From a virus: DNA of 64,000 nt. Within the stretch, counting starts at the first letter, position 1. Each line of letters starts with the position of its first letter. Below are positions 56,602 to 64,000 of the stretch, piece by piece. The notes under the pieces were generated by a model that saw nothing but the letters and a program-made list of their open reading frames with translations, made no database searches and was not told the DNA's origin. Location: IMG/VR virus record IMGVR_UViG_3300030116_004360, positions 26,478 to 90,477 of that record. The stretch is one strand, 5' to 3'. The position numbers and the translations under genes were made by a program.

Positions 56602-56879
56602 TAATATTAAAGGGTCCAAAAATATTTACTGATGAAGGTTGGTTAGAATTAGAGAAGGGTATTAAAGCCGATAAAGTTCCAGCAAATAGAAAAAAATATG
56701 TTAAATTTAGTAATTTAGATGATATTAATAGAAGGATGGTAGAATATTACTTAACAAAAGGAAAAGAAAGACCTAAAGGTAGAAAACAATATTTAGAAGG
56801 TATTCAATCAGAAATGTTAAGAAGTAGTAATGCTAGATTTGATATTGAAGATAAAGGTGGTGATTCAAGTGAACGATAA
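56589..56879 (+). CDS. MSW-tag protein 6 (variant MDWLIILK)
   Basis: 96 residues; starts MDWLIILKGPKIF, a variant of the tag. Basic, helical body (KERPKGRKQYLEGIQSEML). It begins inside the preceding gene. Function unknown. Confidence 0.5.
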   Translation: MDWLIILKGPKIFTDEGWLELEKGIKADKVPANRKKYVKFSNLDDINRRMVEYYLTKGKERPKGRKQYLEGIQSEMLRSSNARFDIEDKGGDSSER

Positions 56880-57108
56880 TTGGGAAGAAACACTCAAAAA
56901 TGACCTAATAGATAGGGCAAGAAAGAATTTGAGAGAACAAGGAAGAATGGGTGGTTCTGCACCAACGCAATTAAGTAATTCATTTTTAAGATATTCTGGT
57001 GATTTAGAGAAAATTAGAGATGCATTAGAACAACCTAATAATGAATATTTGGTTGCAGAGGCTCTAAAAAGAGTTAATGAATTAATTGAGATGGCAAAAC
57101 AAAGGTGA
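56869..57108 (+). CDS. MSW-tag-related protein 7, GTG start
   Basis: 79 residues from GTG (reads MNDNWEETLKNDLID). NWEETLK resembles a shifted tag. GGTGGTGATTCAA lies before the GTG; an in-frame ATG at 56830 is within the previous gene and without a ribosome site. Helical with a Gly/Ser loop. Function unknown. Confidence 0.5.
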   Translation: MNDNWEETLKNDLIDRARKNLREQGRMGGSAPTQLSNSFLRYSGDLEKIRDALEQPNNEYLVAEALKRVNELIEMAKQR

Positions 57109-57114
57109 TTTAAT

Positions 57115-57771
57115 ATGGTAACTCGCCGTCGTTGTAAATTCTGCCAAGATGCGGATAGAGATAACTTAGAGGCCATGTTAGAACAAAATAGAATGACTCC
57201 CGACCAAATAGATAGAGAAAAAGGATGGCCTAGTGGAACATCTTCAAAGCATCAAAGGAATCATATGGGAGATTATGTTAATTCTTCTAATCCACAGTGT
57301 AATTTTTGCACAAATCCTATGAGAGCCGATTTTGAAAGGGCTATGAGTGAAGGAGAATTAACCGCAGAAGCATTATCAGCAGCATTAGAAATGAGTAAAG
57401 AGCAAGTTAAACGTCATATGAAGCATCATTTACAACCTTTAGTCCAAGAATCGGCTGCAATTCAGTTAGCAAAGAAAGAAGTTGATGAAATTGATGTATT
57501 ATCTAACAATATTCAGCGTTTAGAAGCAAAAATTGACGAATTATTCAGTGATGATGATATAAGTGCAAGATATATTGATAGTTTGACTAAATTAGCAAAG
57601 GAAATACGTGAATCTCTCAAGTATTTGATGGAATTTAAGGGTAAATTGGTGCATAAACGACAAGATACCATTATTGTTGCTCAAATGCAGATAGTTCAAG
57701 AGGTTTTAGCACAACAACACCCTCAAGTTTGGCTAGATATTAAGGGTAAAATGGAGGAAAGATTACAATGA
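57115..57771 (+). CDS. Zinc/HTH protein, probable small terminase-like
   Basis: 218 residues. Two tandem modules: CKFC ... TPDQIDREKG ... HQRNHMGDY, and CNFC ... TAEALSAALEMSKEQVKRHMKHH. Each pairs a CxxC with HTH and His residues, as in some small-terminase or DNA-binding packaging proteins. A long helical part follows (QRLEAKIDELFSDDD). The late-operon position before large virion genes supports a packaging role. No tag. ATG follows AAAGGTGATTTAAT. Confidence 0.5.
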   Translation: MVTRRRCKFCQDADRDNLEAMLEQNRMTPDQIDREKGWPSGTSSKHQRNHMGDYVNSSNPQCNFCTNPMRADFERAMSEGELTAEALSAALEMSKEQVKRHMKHHLQPLVQESAAIQLAKKEVDEIDVLSNNIQRLEAKIDELFSDDDISARYIDSLTKLAKEIRESLKYLMEFKGKLVHKRQDTIIVAQMQIVQEVLAQQHPQVWLDIKGKMEERLQ

Positions 57772-58076
57772 GTTGGCAAAATCTAATTAAGCAATCAGGG
57801 CCACAAACATTTACTTTTGAAACAGAGGTTGAATATACTAATTTACAAACAAGATTGGAGTCAGGTGAAGTAACAGTAAAATGGGAATTTTCATTTGAAC
57901 AAAGCACAGAAGATATGGATAATATACAAATTGAGGTTATTGATATTATTGACGCAAATCTTTCTAATGACGAAATTAAGATGATTAATAATGATGGACT
58001 CTCAATTGCAGGGAAGGTAAAACCAAAAAATTTAATAAAATATGCTGATGGTGATATACGATTAGAATGGAGGTAA
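57768..58076 (+). CDS. MSW-tag protein 8
   Basis: 102 residues; starts MSWQNLIKQSG. Beta-rich body (EVTVKWEFSFEQ). ATGA overlap with the upstream gene. Function unknown. Confidence 0.55.
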   Translation: MSWQNLIKQSGPQTFTFETEVEYTNLQTRLESGEVTVKWEFSFEQSTEDMDNIQIEVIDIIDANLSNDEIKMINNDGLSIAGKVKPKNLIKYADGDIRLEWR

Positions 58077-58081
58077 TCAGA

Positions 58082-58486
58082 ATGAGTTGGGAAGATATAT
58101 TGAAAAATATAGAAATTAACAGAAAAGAATTCTGTTGTGAAGAGGCTAGAGTAAAAATAATGGAATATTTTGAAAAGTATGCTGAATTAGCAGGTAAACG
58201 TGGTAATAAGGATTTAAAAGAATCATTAATATCTACCGCAACTATTTTATCAGAAGAATCTTGTGATGAACTAAGAGAAAGTGTTAGGAATTTTCAAGGA
58301 ATGTGGGACTTAGATAAATCAGATTTATTTGATGCAGATGAACTTCGTGATATAATGGATGATTGGGCAAGATGTGAAAATGAGCCTAAAGAAATAGGTC
58401 AAAGACGTAAAGACCCAAAATATGATGTTAATCAAGTTTTTGCAGAAAATCCGGCTGGTTGGATGGATGAATTCATAAGGAGATGA
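58082..58486 (+). CDS. MSW-tag protein 9
   Basis: 134 residues; starts MSWEDILKNIE. Helical, Cys-containing (EFCCEEARVKIMEYFEKY). ATG at 58082 follows GGAGGTAATCAGA; an in-frame ATG at 58067 lies in the previous gene. Ending AGWMDEFIRR. Function unknown. Confidence 0.55.
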   Translation: MSWEDILKNIEINRKEFCCEEARVKIMEYFEKYAELAGKRGNKDLKESLISTATILSEESCDELRESVRNFQGMWDLDKSDLFDADELRDIMDDWARCENEPKEIGQRRKDPKYDVNQVFAENPAGWMDEFIRR

Positions 58487-58490
58487 GAAA

Positions 58491-58781
58491 ATTAGTTGGG
58501 AATATACTCTAAAAGCCTTTGAAAGGGACCAATATAGAGAAATGGCTTCCCTAATGAGTTTAGCAGGTAAAGAGTTTAACTTGAGTGAATATAGAGATAT
58601 GAAACTTAATCCTGATTCAACACCAAAAGAAAATTTAGAACTAATGGATATGTTTATTAAAGATTTAAGGAACGCAAGGACAGAAAATCGTAAAACAGAA
58701 AAAATTTCAGATGAAACATTTGTTTTATTCATAGATAAAGCCAAAAGTTTGCGTGGTAAGTTTGCTAAGAGGATGAGTTAA
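58491..58781 (+). CDS. MSW-tag protein 10, apparent AUU start
   Basis: 96 residues. The tag reads (I)SWEYTLKAFERDQY, and the codon where all relatives have ATG is ATT. AAGGAGATGAGAAA precedes it, at the spacing of the other members. The first ATG in frame is 51 bases later (58542), without a good ribosome site, and would remove the tag. So this either starts at AUU, or carries an ATG-to-ATT change. Body helical, basic end. Confidence 0.55.
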   Translation: MSWEYTLKAFERDQYREMASLMSLAGKEFNLSEYRDMKLNPDSTPKENLELMDMFIKDLRNARTENRKTEKISDETFVLFIDKAKSLRGKFAKRMS

Positions 58782-58783
58782 TC

Positions 58784-61117
58784 ATGTGGCAATTAATTCT
58801 TAAGGCTAATAAGTCCGGTTTTAAATCTAAGGACGAATTTAGTTTTACTCCTAGTGATAATAGGGGAGAAGCAAGGCAAGTAATTGGTGGATTACTTGAA
58901 ATGGACACTCAAGCACTTAAATTAACTATTGATGCAATTAAAGCAACAAAAATTAGTGGCATACCAGAAGCAATAAGATTATTTGAACAATATGAATTAG
59001 AGAAAGAAGAGTTTCTTGAAGATAAATTTCTATTAGTTTATGATAGGGATGAAGAAAGAACTAAAAATAATATGGATTTATTAGTAAAAGATTTATTGCC
59101 AGAATTATACAAAAGTGTTTCCCAAAGACAAAGACAAAGAGCAAAAGGTAAAGATTTCTACATCAAAAGAAATACCTTTGACCAACGCATAAAACAATTA
59201 GAAACAGGTTTAGAATCTAATGAAGATGTTTCAGGGTTAATCAACCAATTAAAAAACTTCTTAGAAACTGACTTAAGTTATGCTACCAAAAGATTAAACG
59301 CTACACAAAAAGAAAAACTTCTTGGATTATTTTTCAATAATATGCCAAAGGAGATTACCCCCACTCATATTGTTAAAGTAGATTCTGAATTTGTTAAAGT
59401 ATTTAAAAAGGTATTTAAAGATTGGAAATTTAAAAATGGTCAATTTATGAAAACTACTCTTGAAGATATTAAAATGGATGAATTGATTGTTTTAGTAAAA
59501 GCAGAGATGGGTGAAACAAAATTAGGAACTAAAGTAGATTATACTATTGATTATCCACCTATTGCAGAAATGTTAGGTAAAGCAGACAAAAAACAAATGG
59601 AAACTATTACTGCTGAAAAAGAAAAACTTAGAGCAGTAAATGTAGATATACCTGAAGTAAGAGTTTATTTGAATCAATTTTTATCTACTCCGGGTGTTGC
59701 ACAATTTAAATATAAGAAATTATTAATTCCTTCCAATATAAAAGGACAAAAAACTAATCTATCTAAACTGTTGGATAAGAGTCAACGAGGAAGAACAGTT
59801 TCATTAAATCAATATATTAATTTAATTTTAGATGAGAGTTTTGATGACGTTGGGATGAAAAATTTCTTTGATAGGTTTATTAGCCGACTTGATGCAAGTA
59901 AAGGAATATCTGATAAAAGGGCGCGTAATGAATTTATTAATGTTGCACTAAATATAGTAAGAGAAGGTGTGGACCCAACTAGATTAGAAGAAGGGATATT
60001 AGAGCAAACTACTCCAGAATCACTAAAAGAAATAAGAGAGGTCGTTGAAACTATTGATGGGATTAATGATGTAACAAGTGATACTGCTAGAAAAAAGAAA
60101 ATAGTTTCTGCTTTAAGAGAAAATGAAACTGTTAAGAGTGCTTTTAGAAATTATAAAAATACTTTGATTGGCGCAGCAGAATTAGTTACTAGAAAATGCA
60201 CAGAACCTATGAAAGATTTTATTGAGTTTTTATTTGGTGAATATTTTATTGGAGATGATAGTGAATATGCTCCTTTGGAAAAAATGGAAAAAAATGAATT
60301 TATTGCAGATTTCCTTGATTCAATTATAGATTTAAATGAGGATGCTGAAACCGCATCAGAAGCGTTTGATAGTATAGATTGGAATAAAAAGGAGCAAGGA
60401 GAAAAGGTTACATATACTATTGGTGATTCATCATTAAATTCACAATTAAACAGTTTTATAGATATTATATATGAAAAATATTTAACTAATTATACAAAAT
60501 TTAAAGGAAACAAATACCCTAATTATGATTATGAAACTACACCTGCTGCTAGAAAAACTGCACAATTGGATTCTAAGTTAGATGAGGCAACTTCAGATTT
60601 AGCAATTTCTGAATTTAATAGTTTAGATAACTTACAAAAGAGAATAGCAAATACAATATTTGATTTAATATCTAAGAAAAAAACCCTTGAAGATTATTTT
60701 GGAACAACAATAAGAGTTAATGGTAGCACCCCAGAATTTTTAGATATTATAAAAGTATTATATTTAGTTTCAATAGATGTTGCTCCAAGAAATATATCAA
60801 GTAATTTTAATAAGTTAATTAAAGATATATCTGTTAAAATGAAAGAAGCACATGATGACGAAAATTTCTTTTCAAATCGAAATGAACTACCAATGAAAAG
60901 AGAAATTCAACAAATGTCTAGATTAGTTAAACAAGCAGTTCCAGCAATTAAAGAAGGATTAAAAGAATCTATTCAAAACATACTAGATAATATCGTAGAA
61001 AATCCAAACAAATACCTTGGTTTAACAACTACAAGAAGAGTAGGTAATAAGAAAACTAAAGTAGAAATGTTGGTAATAGATAGATTGAAAAATTTGGGGT
61101 TGATACAAGATGAGTAA
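58784..61117 (+). CDS. Large virion-associated protein with tag variant (MWQLILK)
   Basis: 777 residues; starts MWQLILKANKSGFK, a shortened tag. Mainly helical, charged, with many Lys/Glu-rich segments, and no catalytic motif. Ends with LTTTRRVGNKKTKVEML. Its size and late position suggest an internal virion or scaffold protein. The start lies 2 bases after the upstream stop, in GAGTTAATC. Confidence 0.5.
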   Translation: MWQLILKANKSGFKSKDEFSFTPSDNRGEARQVIGGLLEMDTQALKLTIDAIKATKISGIPEAIRLFEQYELEKEEFLEDKFLLVYDRDEERTKNNMDLLVKDLLPELYKSVSQRQRQRAKGKDFYIKRNTFDQRIKQLETGLESNEDVSGLINQLKNFLETDLSYATKRLNATQKEKLLGLFFNNMPKEITPTHIVKVDSEFVKVFKKVFKDWKFKNGQFMKTTLEDIKMDELIVLVKAEMGETKLGTKVDYTIDYPPIAEMLGKADKKQMETITAEKEKLRAVNVDIPEVRVYLNQFLSTPGVAQFKYKKLLIPSNIKGQKTNLSKLLDKSQRGRTVSLNQYINLILDESFDDVGMKNFFDRFISRLDASKGISDKRARNEFINVALNIVREGVDPTRLEEGILEQTTPESLKEIREVVETIDGINDVTSDTARKKKIVSALRENETVKSAFRNYKNTLIGAAELVTRKCTEPMKDFIEFLFGEYFIGDDSEYAPLEKMEKNEFIADFLDSIIDLNEDAETASEAFDSIDWNKKEQGEKVTYTIGDSSLNSQLNSFIDIIYEKYLTNYTKFKGNKYPNYDYETTPAARKTAQLDSKLDEATSDLAISEFNSLDNLQKRIANTIFDLISKKKTLEDYFGTTIRVNGSTPEFLDIIKVLYLVSIDVAPRNISSNFNKLIKDISVKMKEAHDDENFFSNRNELPMKREIQQMSRLVKQAVPAIKEGLKESIQNILDNIVENPNKYLGLTTTRRVGNKKTKVEMLVIDRLKNLGLIQDE

Positions 61118-63794
61118 ACCAAAAAAACTTAAAGAAGAAGACAAACTTTTGGATGAATATAGGGGTGCTTCACCTGATAGGAAAAACGAAATTAAAAGTA
61201 TATTTTCTAGGCATTATAGGGCGCAAGGAATTAGAGGAGCGAAGTTTAGAGAAAAATGGGATGAATTAACAGGTAAAGAAGAAGACCCTACCAAAGTAGA
61301 AACTAGAAAACAATTAAGAAGGGCATTAACAAAACTTACGAATAATCAAAAGAAAATAACAGTAGAAGATTTAAGATTAAAAAACATGAGTCAAGATACA
61401 TTAGGTTTTGAAACACGATTTAGTAAAGAAATGAGAGTAAGTGCTGAAGAAAGAACTAGATTATTGAAAGAACTTAGTGCTATTTTAGGGCAATATAGAG
61501 CAATTTTTGAAAATGAACTTACTGCAAATATGGCAAAAAATATGACTGAAATACTCAAATTTATTAAAAAATATACTGAAAGAAGAAAAATGGCGGGACA
61601 AAAATTAAAACCCGTAAAGCGTAGAAAGTTTAGTATTGATGATATTTTCAATAAGAAAGACATTAAGGTTGCTGAAAATAGAAAGGAAATCTATCAGTTT
61701 TGGGCAGGTGTAGAAGAAGATTACGAAAAGTTTTCTGAAGCATTAAATACTTTTATGGAAGAACTTGCTCCTGTTGTTGCTTTAACTGATGATGATGAAT
61801 TATTAGAGAACTATAATAGGCTAAAAAATATTGTAGATTCTCAACGTGGAGAAGAACAAAAAATTGGTGGTGGTTTTCAATATGTTTTCCCAGTTTCACC
61901 TACTAAAATTATTCTTAAATCAAATGATGTTATTGCATTTAAATTACTTCAAGAATATGGTAGAGCGCGTGGATTAATTGAAAGTGTAGATGTTGGAACT
62001 GTTGGTGTTGAAGAACAAGAAAAGGTTGTTGAAGAATTACCAGAAATAGATGAAACAGAAGTAGAAGCAAGAGGTTTTTCCGGTGAACAACGTCAATTAG
62101 GGCTAGATAGGAAAAGAGGTGATGAAAGTCCTGATTATTCAGCAACTAGAGGAGAAATAGCAGAAATGGGTGCAACAGGTCAAGCATCAGTATCATCAGG
62201 ATATGGAGATGGACAAGCAGAAGAACAATTGGCTTTTGGAACAAGTAGCGGAGAAGTCGCAGAAATGGATTATTCTAAATTTTTAACTGAAAGTCAATTA
62301 AAAGAAATGGAAGATGATGAATTAGTAGAAATTATTGATGATTTACTTAGTAGAGAAACATTAGTAGACCCATTACTTAATTTAGCAATTTCTCAGAATG
62401 AAACCTTTGAAGCAGTAACAAAGGAGGATATAGGAGAAGTAAAGGAGATTATTTTAAATTATCAATTTGCTGATTTAGATGATAGTCAAATTGAAGAATA
62501 TCAAGAATGGGTTGAATCTTTACAGGAAACTATTGATGAGTTAGATGATACGAAAAAATTTATGCTCCCATTAACTGATGAATTTGCTACTAGAAAAAAG
62601 GTTATTGATGAATCTGGAATACCCGTAGAAAATAAATTATTGGCACAGTGGGATAGAACTTCAAAAAATGTTGGTGAGTTCTTAGATGCTTTAACAGATG
62701 TTTTGTTTGAAACTAGAGGTGCATTAGGTGGCTATGGAGTAAAATCAGATTTAGTTAATCCTAAGTTTATTAGTTTACCTGATTCAAAATCAAAAACTTT
62801 AGATGCAAAATTATTAGCAGATACGGTTTATCCAACATTTTCTTTTAGTAGTATTGAAGGTGCAACAAGAGATAAAGTATTAAGTGAAAATGATAGAAAA
62901 GAAATGGTTGATGCATATAATGATTTACTTAAAGCAATTGATGAGTATTACCTTGCTCCAATTGAAAGTAATAATTTCTGGAGTAGTTCTAAGCCTAAAT
63001 GGTCTTCTGATAGAGGTTCAGTAAAAAATGCAATTGATAATTTAAAAACCTTATCTAAAGAACAAGAATTAAGTTTGCCTAAAAAACAACTTATGCGATT
63101 TTCAACAGGTAATTTAACACAGGGAACTTTTAGAAGTATAAATTCATTTTTAAAAGAGTTAGTTGGTCGTGCGCCAGTATTAAATTCAGCACTAATGCAA
63201 AAAGCAAATGCGGCTGCTGATGGTTTAACAGATATTGGTGGCCCTGAAAGTGAAAAGAAGAATGAAGAGTATATAGGAATGCTTTTGTTTTTAGTTGTAG
63301 ATGGAGACATTGAAAAGATTAGAGATACAAAAATATTTGATAGAACTTTAGAAGAGCATTATGAAAACTACAAAGATTCTTCAAATAGAGGATATACAAT
63401 GATGCAACTTCCAGAATTTGTTGTTGAAAATAAAGGAATTTTATCTCAAGATGAAGATATTAGAGATGGTTTAAATGAACTTATCAAAACAATTCAATCA
63501 TTAGATGAAGTAAAAATTTCTAGACAAATAGAAAAATCTATCAATGATAAACTATTAGATGCTCACGATACAATTAGAAAAATGAAAGGTTTGCCAGTAT
63601 ATTACAGTCATTTAGATATAAATGGTGCTAATTCTGTAAATAATATGATTGATAAGTTATTAGACAGAGGAATTAGTATTACTGCTATGGATATTCAAAA
63701 GGCGGTATCTGATATAGATTCAATCAAAAACATCAGTGAAAAATTAGGATTAAGCGAAGAAGTAGTATATGAAATCAAAGGTAACTTTAGGTGA
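61110..63794 (+). CDS. Large helical late protein
   Basis: 894 residues. Basic N-terminus (MSKPKKLKEEDKLLDEYRG), helical region, a low-complexity acidic/Gly/Ser middle (about 325-385, GATGQASVSSGYGDGQAEEQ) and a helical C-terminal half. No recognised enzyme motif. It lacks the tag. Overlaps the previous gene by 8 bases. Probably structural or scaffolding. Confidence 0.5.
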   Translation: MSKPKKLKEEDKLLDEYRGASPDRKNEIKSIFSRHYRAQGIRGAKFREKWDELTGKEEDPTKVETRKQLRRALTKLTNNQKKITVEDLRLKNMSQDTLGFETRFSKEMRVSAEERTRLLKELSAILGQYRAIFENELTANMAKNMTEILKFIKKYTERRKMAGQKLKPVKRRKFSIDDIFNKKDIKVAENRKEIYQFWAGVEEDYEKFSEALNTFMEELAPVVALTDDDELLENYNRLKNIVDSQRGEEQKIGGGFQYVFPVSPTKIILKSNDVIAFKLLQEYGRARGLIESVDVGTVGVEEQEKVVEELPEIDETEVEARGFSGEQRQLGLDRKRGDESPDYSATRGEIAEMGATGQASVSSGYGDGQAEEQLAFGTSSGEVAEMDYSKFLTESQLKEMEDDELVEIIDDLLSRETLVDPLLNLAISQNETFEAVTKEDIGEVKEIILNYQFADLDDSQIEEYQEWVESLQETIDELDDTKKFMLPLTDEFATRKKVIDESGIPVENKLLAQWDRTSKNVGEFLDALTDVLFETRGALGGYGVKSDLVNPKFISLPDSKSKTLDAKLLADTVYPTFSFSSIEGATRDKVLSENDRKEMVDAYNDLLKAIDEYYLAPIESNNFWSSSKPKWSSDRGSVKNAIDNLKTLSKEQELSLPKKQLMRFSTGNLTQGTFRSINSFLKELVGRAPVLNSALMQKANAAADGLTDIGGPESEKKNEEYIGMLLFLVVDGDIEKIRDTKIFDRTLEEHYENYKDSSNRGYTMMQLPEFVVENKGILSQDEDIRDGLNELIKTIQSLDEVKISRQIEKSINDKLLDAHDTIRKMKGLPVYYSHLDINGANSVNNMIDKLLDRGISITAMDIQKAVSDIDSIKNISEKLGLSEEVVYEIKGNFR

Positions 63795-63798
63795 TAAA

Positions 63799-64000
63799 AT
63801 GAAAGAACTTCCTCCAAAATTTATTCCTTCACCTATTAAACGGATTACATCAGACCAATTACAAGACCTTTATGATAAAATTGATTCAATAGCAGACGAA
63901 TTTAGAGCATTATTACGTCAAGCAGATTATAGAAAAGAAAGTGAAGTTTCAGATTTATTTCCATTGTTAGCAGATTTAAAGGCAGAAGTTCGTAGATTAA
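63799..64000 (+). CDS. Late gene, 5' part (truncated by window end)
   Basis: 67 residues visible (MKELPPKFIPSPIKRITSDQ...), helical afterwards with charged residues (RQADYRKESEVSDLFPLLADLK). ATG after TTTAGGTGATAAA. It continues beyond 64000; product not recognised. Confidence 0.6.
   Translation, partial: MKELPPKFIPSPIKRITSDQLQDLYDKIDSIADEFRALLRQADYRKESEVSDLFPLLADLKAEVRRL

Noticed and set aside
1-64000. CRISPR array or insertion sequence
   Set aside because: No regularly spaced direct repeats with unique spacers, no transposase or integrase motif, no terminal inverted repeats with target duplications were noticed.

Overview
This window looks like about two thirds of a tailed dsDNA virus genome that infects an archaeon. 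The evidence is an almost complete archaeal/eukaryal-type replication set: family B DNA polymerase split in two, PCNA clamp, small and divergent large clamp-loader subunits, archaeo-eukaryotic primase, ATP-dependent ligase, OB-fold SSB, RecA-like ATPase, XPF/Hef-like nuclease and Cas4-like nuclease. There is also a viral transcription factor B, and Shine-Dalgarno sites of the form (A)GGTGA(T/A) a few bases before most starts. The DNA is AT-rich. The mix of split PolB, clamp, clamp loader, ligase, class II ribonucleotide reductase, chaperonin and TFB fits what I recall of magroviruses, the uncultured tailed viruses of Marine Group II (Poseidoniales) Euryarchaeota. This assignment is inference; no database was searched.

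Layout. (1) 1-11445, plus strand: the end of a tape-measure gene, tail/baseplate proteins, a 2350-residue hub-like protein and a tail fibre. (2) 11446-11717: non-coding gap with hairpins and oligo-T runs where the two transcription directions meet. (3) 11718-45261, minus strand: a tightly packed early/middle block with ATGA, TAATG and TGATG overlaps. It holds replication and repair genes, two histone-fold candidates, GroEL and GroES homologues, a JAMM protease next to an E1/ThiF-like enzyme, TFB, ribonucleotide reductase, a beta-grasp protein ending in Gly-Gly, many tiny zinc-binding proteins, tRNA-Lys(UUU), tRNA-Leu(UAA) and three tandem structured RNA units. (4) 45262-53540: a punctuated accessory region of small genes in both orientations. 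At least twelve copies of a 28-40 bp imperfect palindrome, CAAAGT(n)CATATG(n)ACTTTG, sit between the genes, usually followed by an ACCTTA/TATA-like box about 30-45 bases before the ATG, and genes often end in UUCG-type hairpins. (5) 53718-64000, plus strand: late genes, most of whose products start with the same short tag, MSW(E/Q)(D/N)I(L/I)K, ending in two large proteins and the start of a third. Portal, capsid and large terminase genes are not seen and probably lie outside the window.

How the parts may work together. The minus block would copy and repair the genome: helicase-like ATPase, primase, polymerase, clamp and loader, with PIP-like C-termini on the polymerase C-terminal piece, the large clamp-loader subunit and a 37-residue micropeptide. 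It would also make nucleotides and fold and modify proteins. The viral TFB may redirect host RNA polymerase to later promoters.

The strongest candidates for something undescribed are: the CATATG-operator cassette array (47.4-53.5 kb); the shared MSWEDILK-like tag on at least ten late proteins, one of which appears to start at AUU; the three tandem RNA units at 44.1-44.4 kb with compensatory base changes; and a scattered ubiquitin-like system (beta-grasp GG protein, E1, JAMM, and an E2-like motif in a neighbouring protein).
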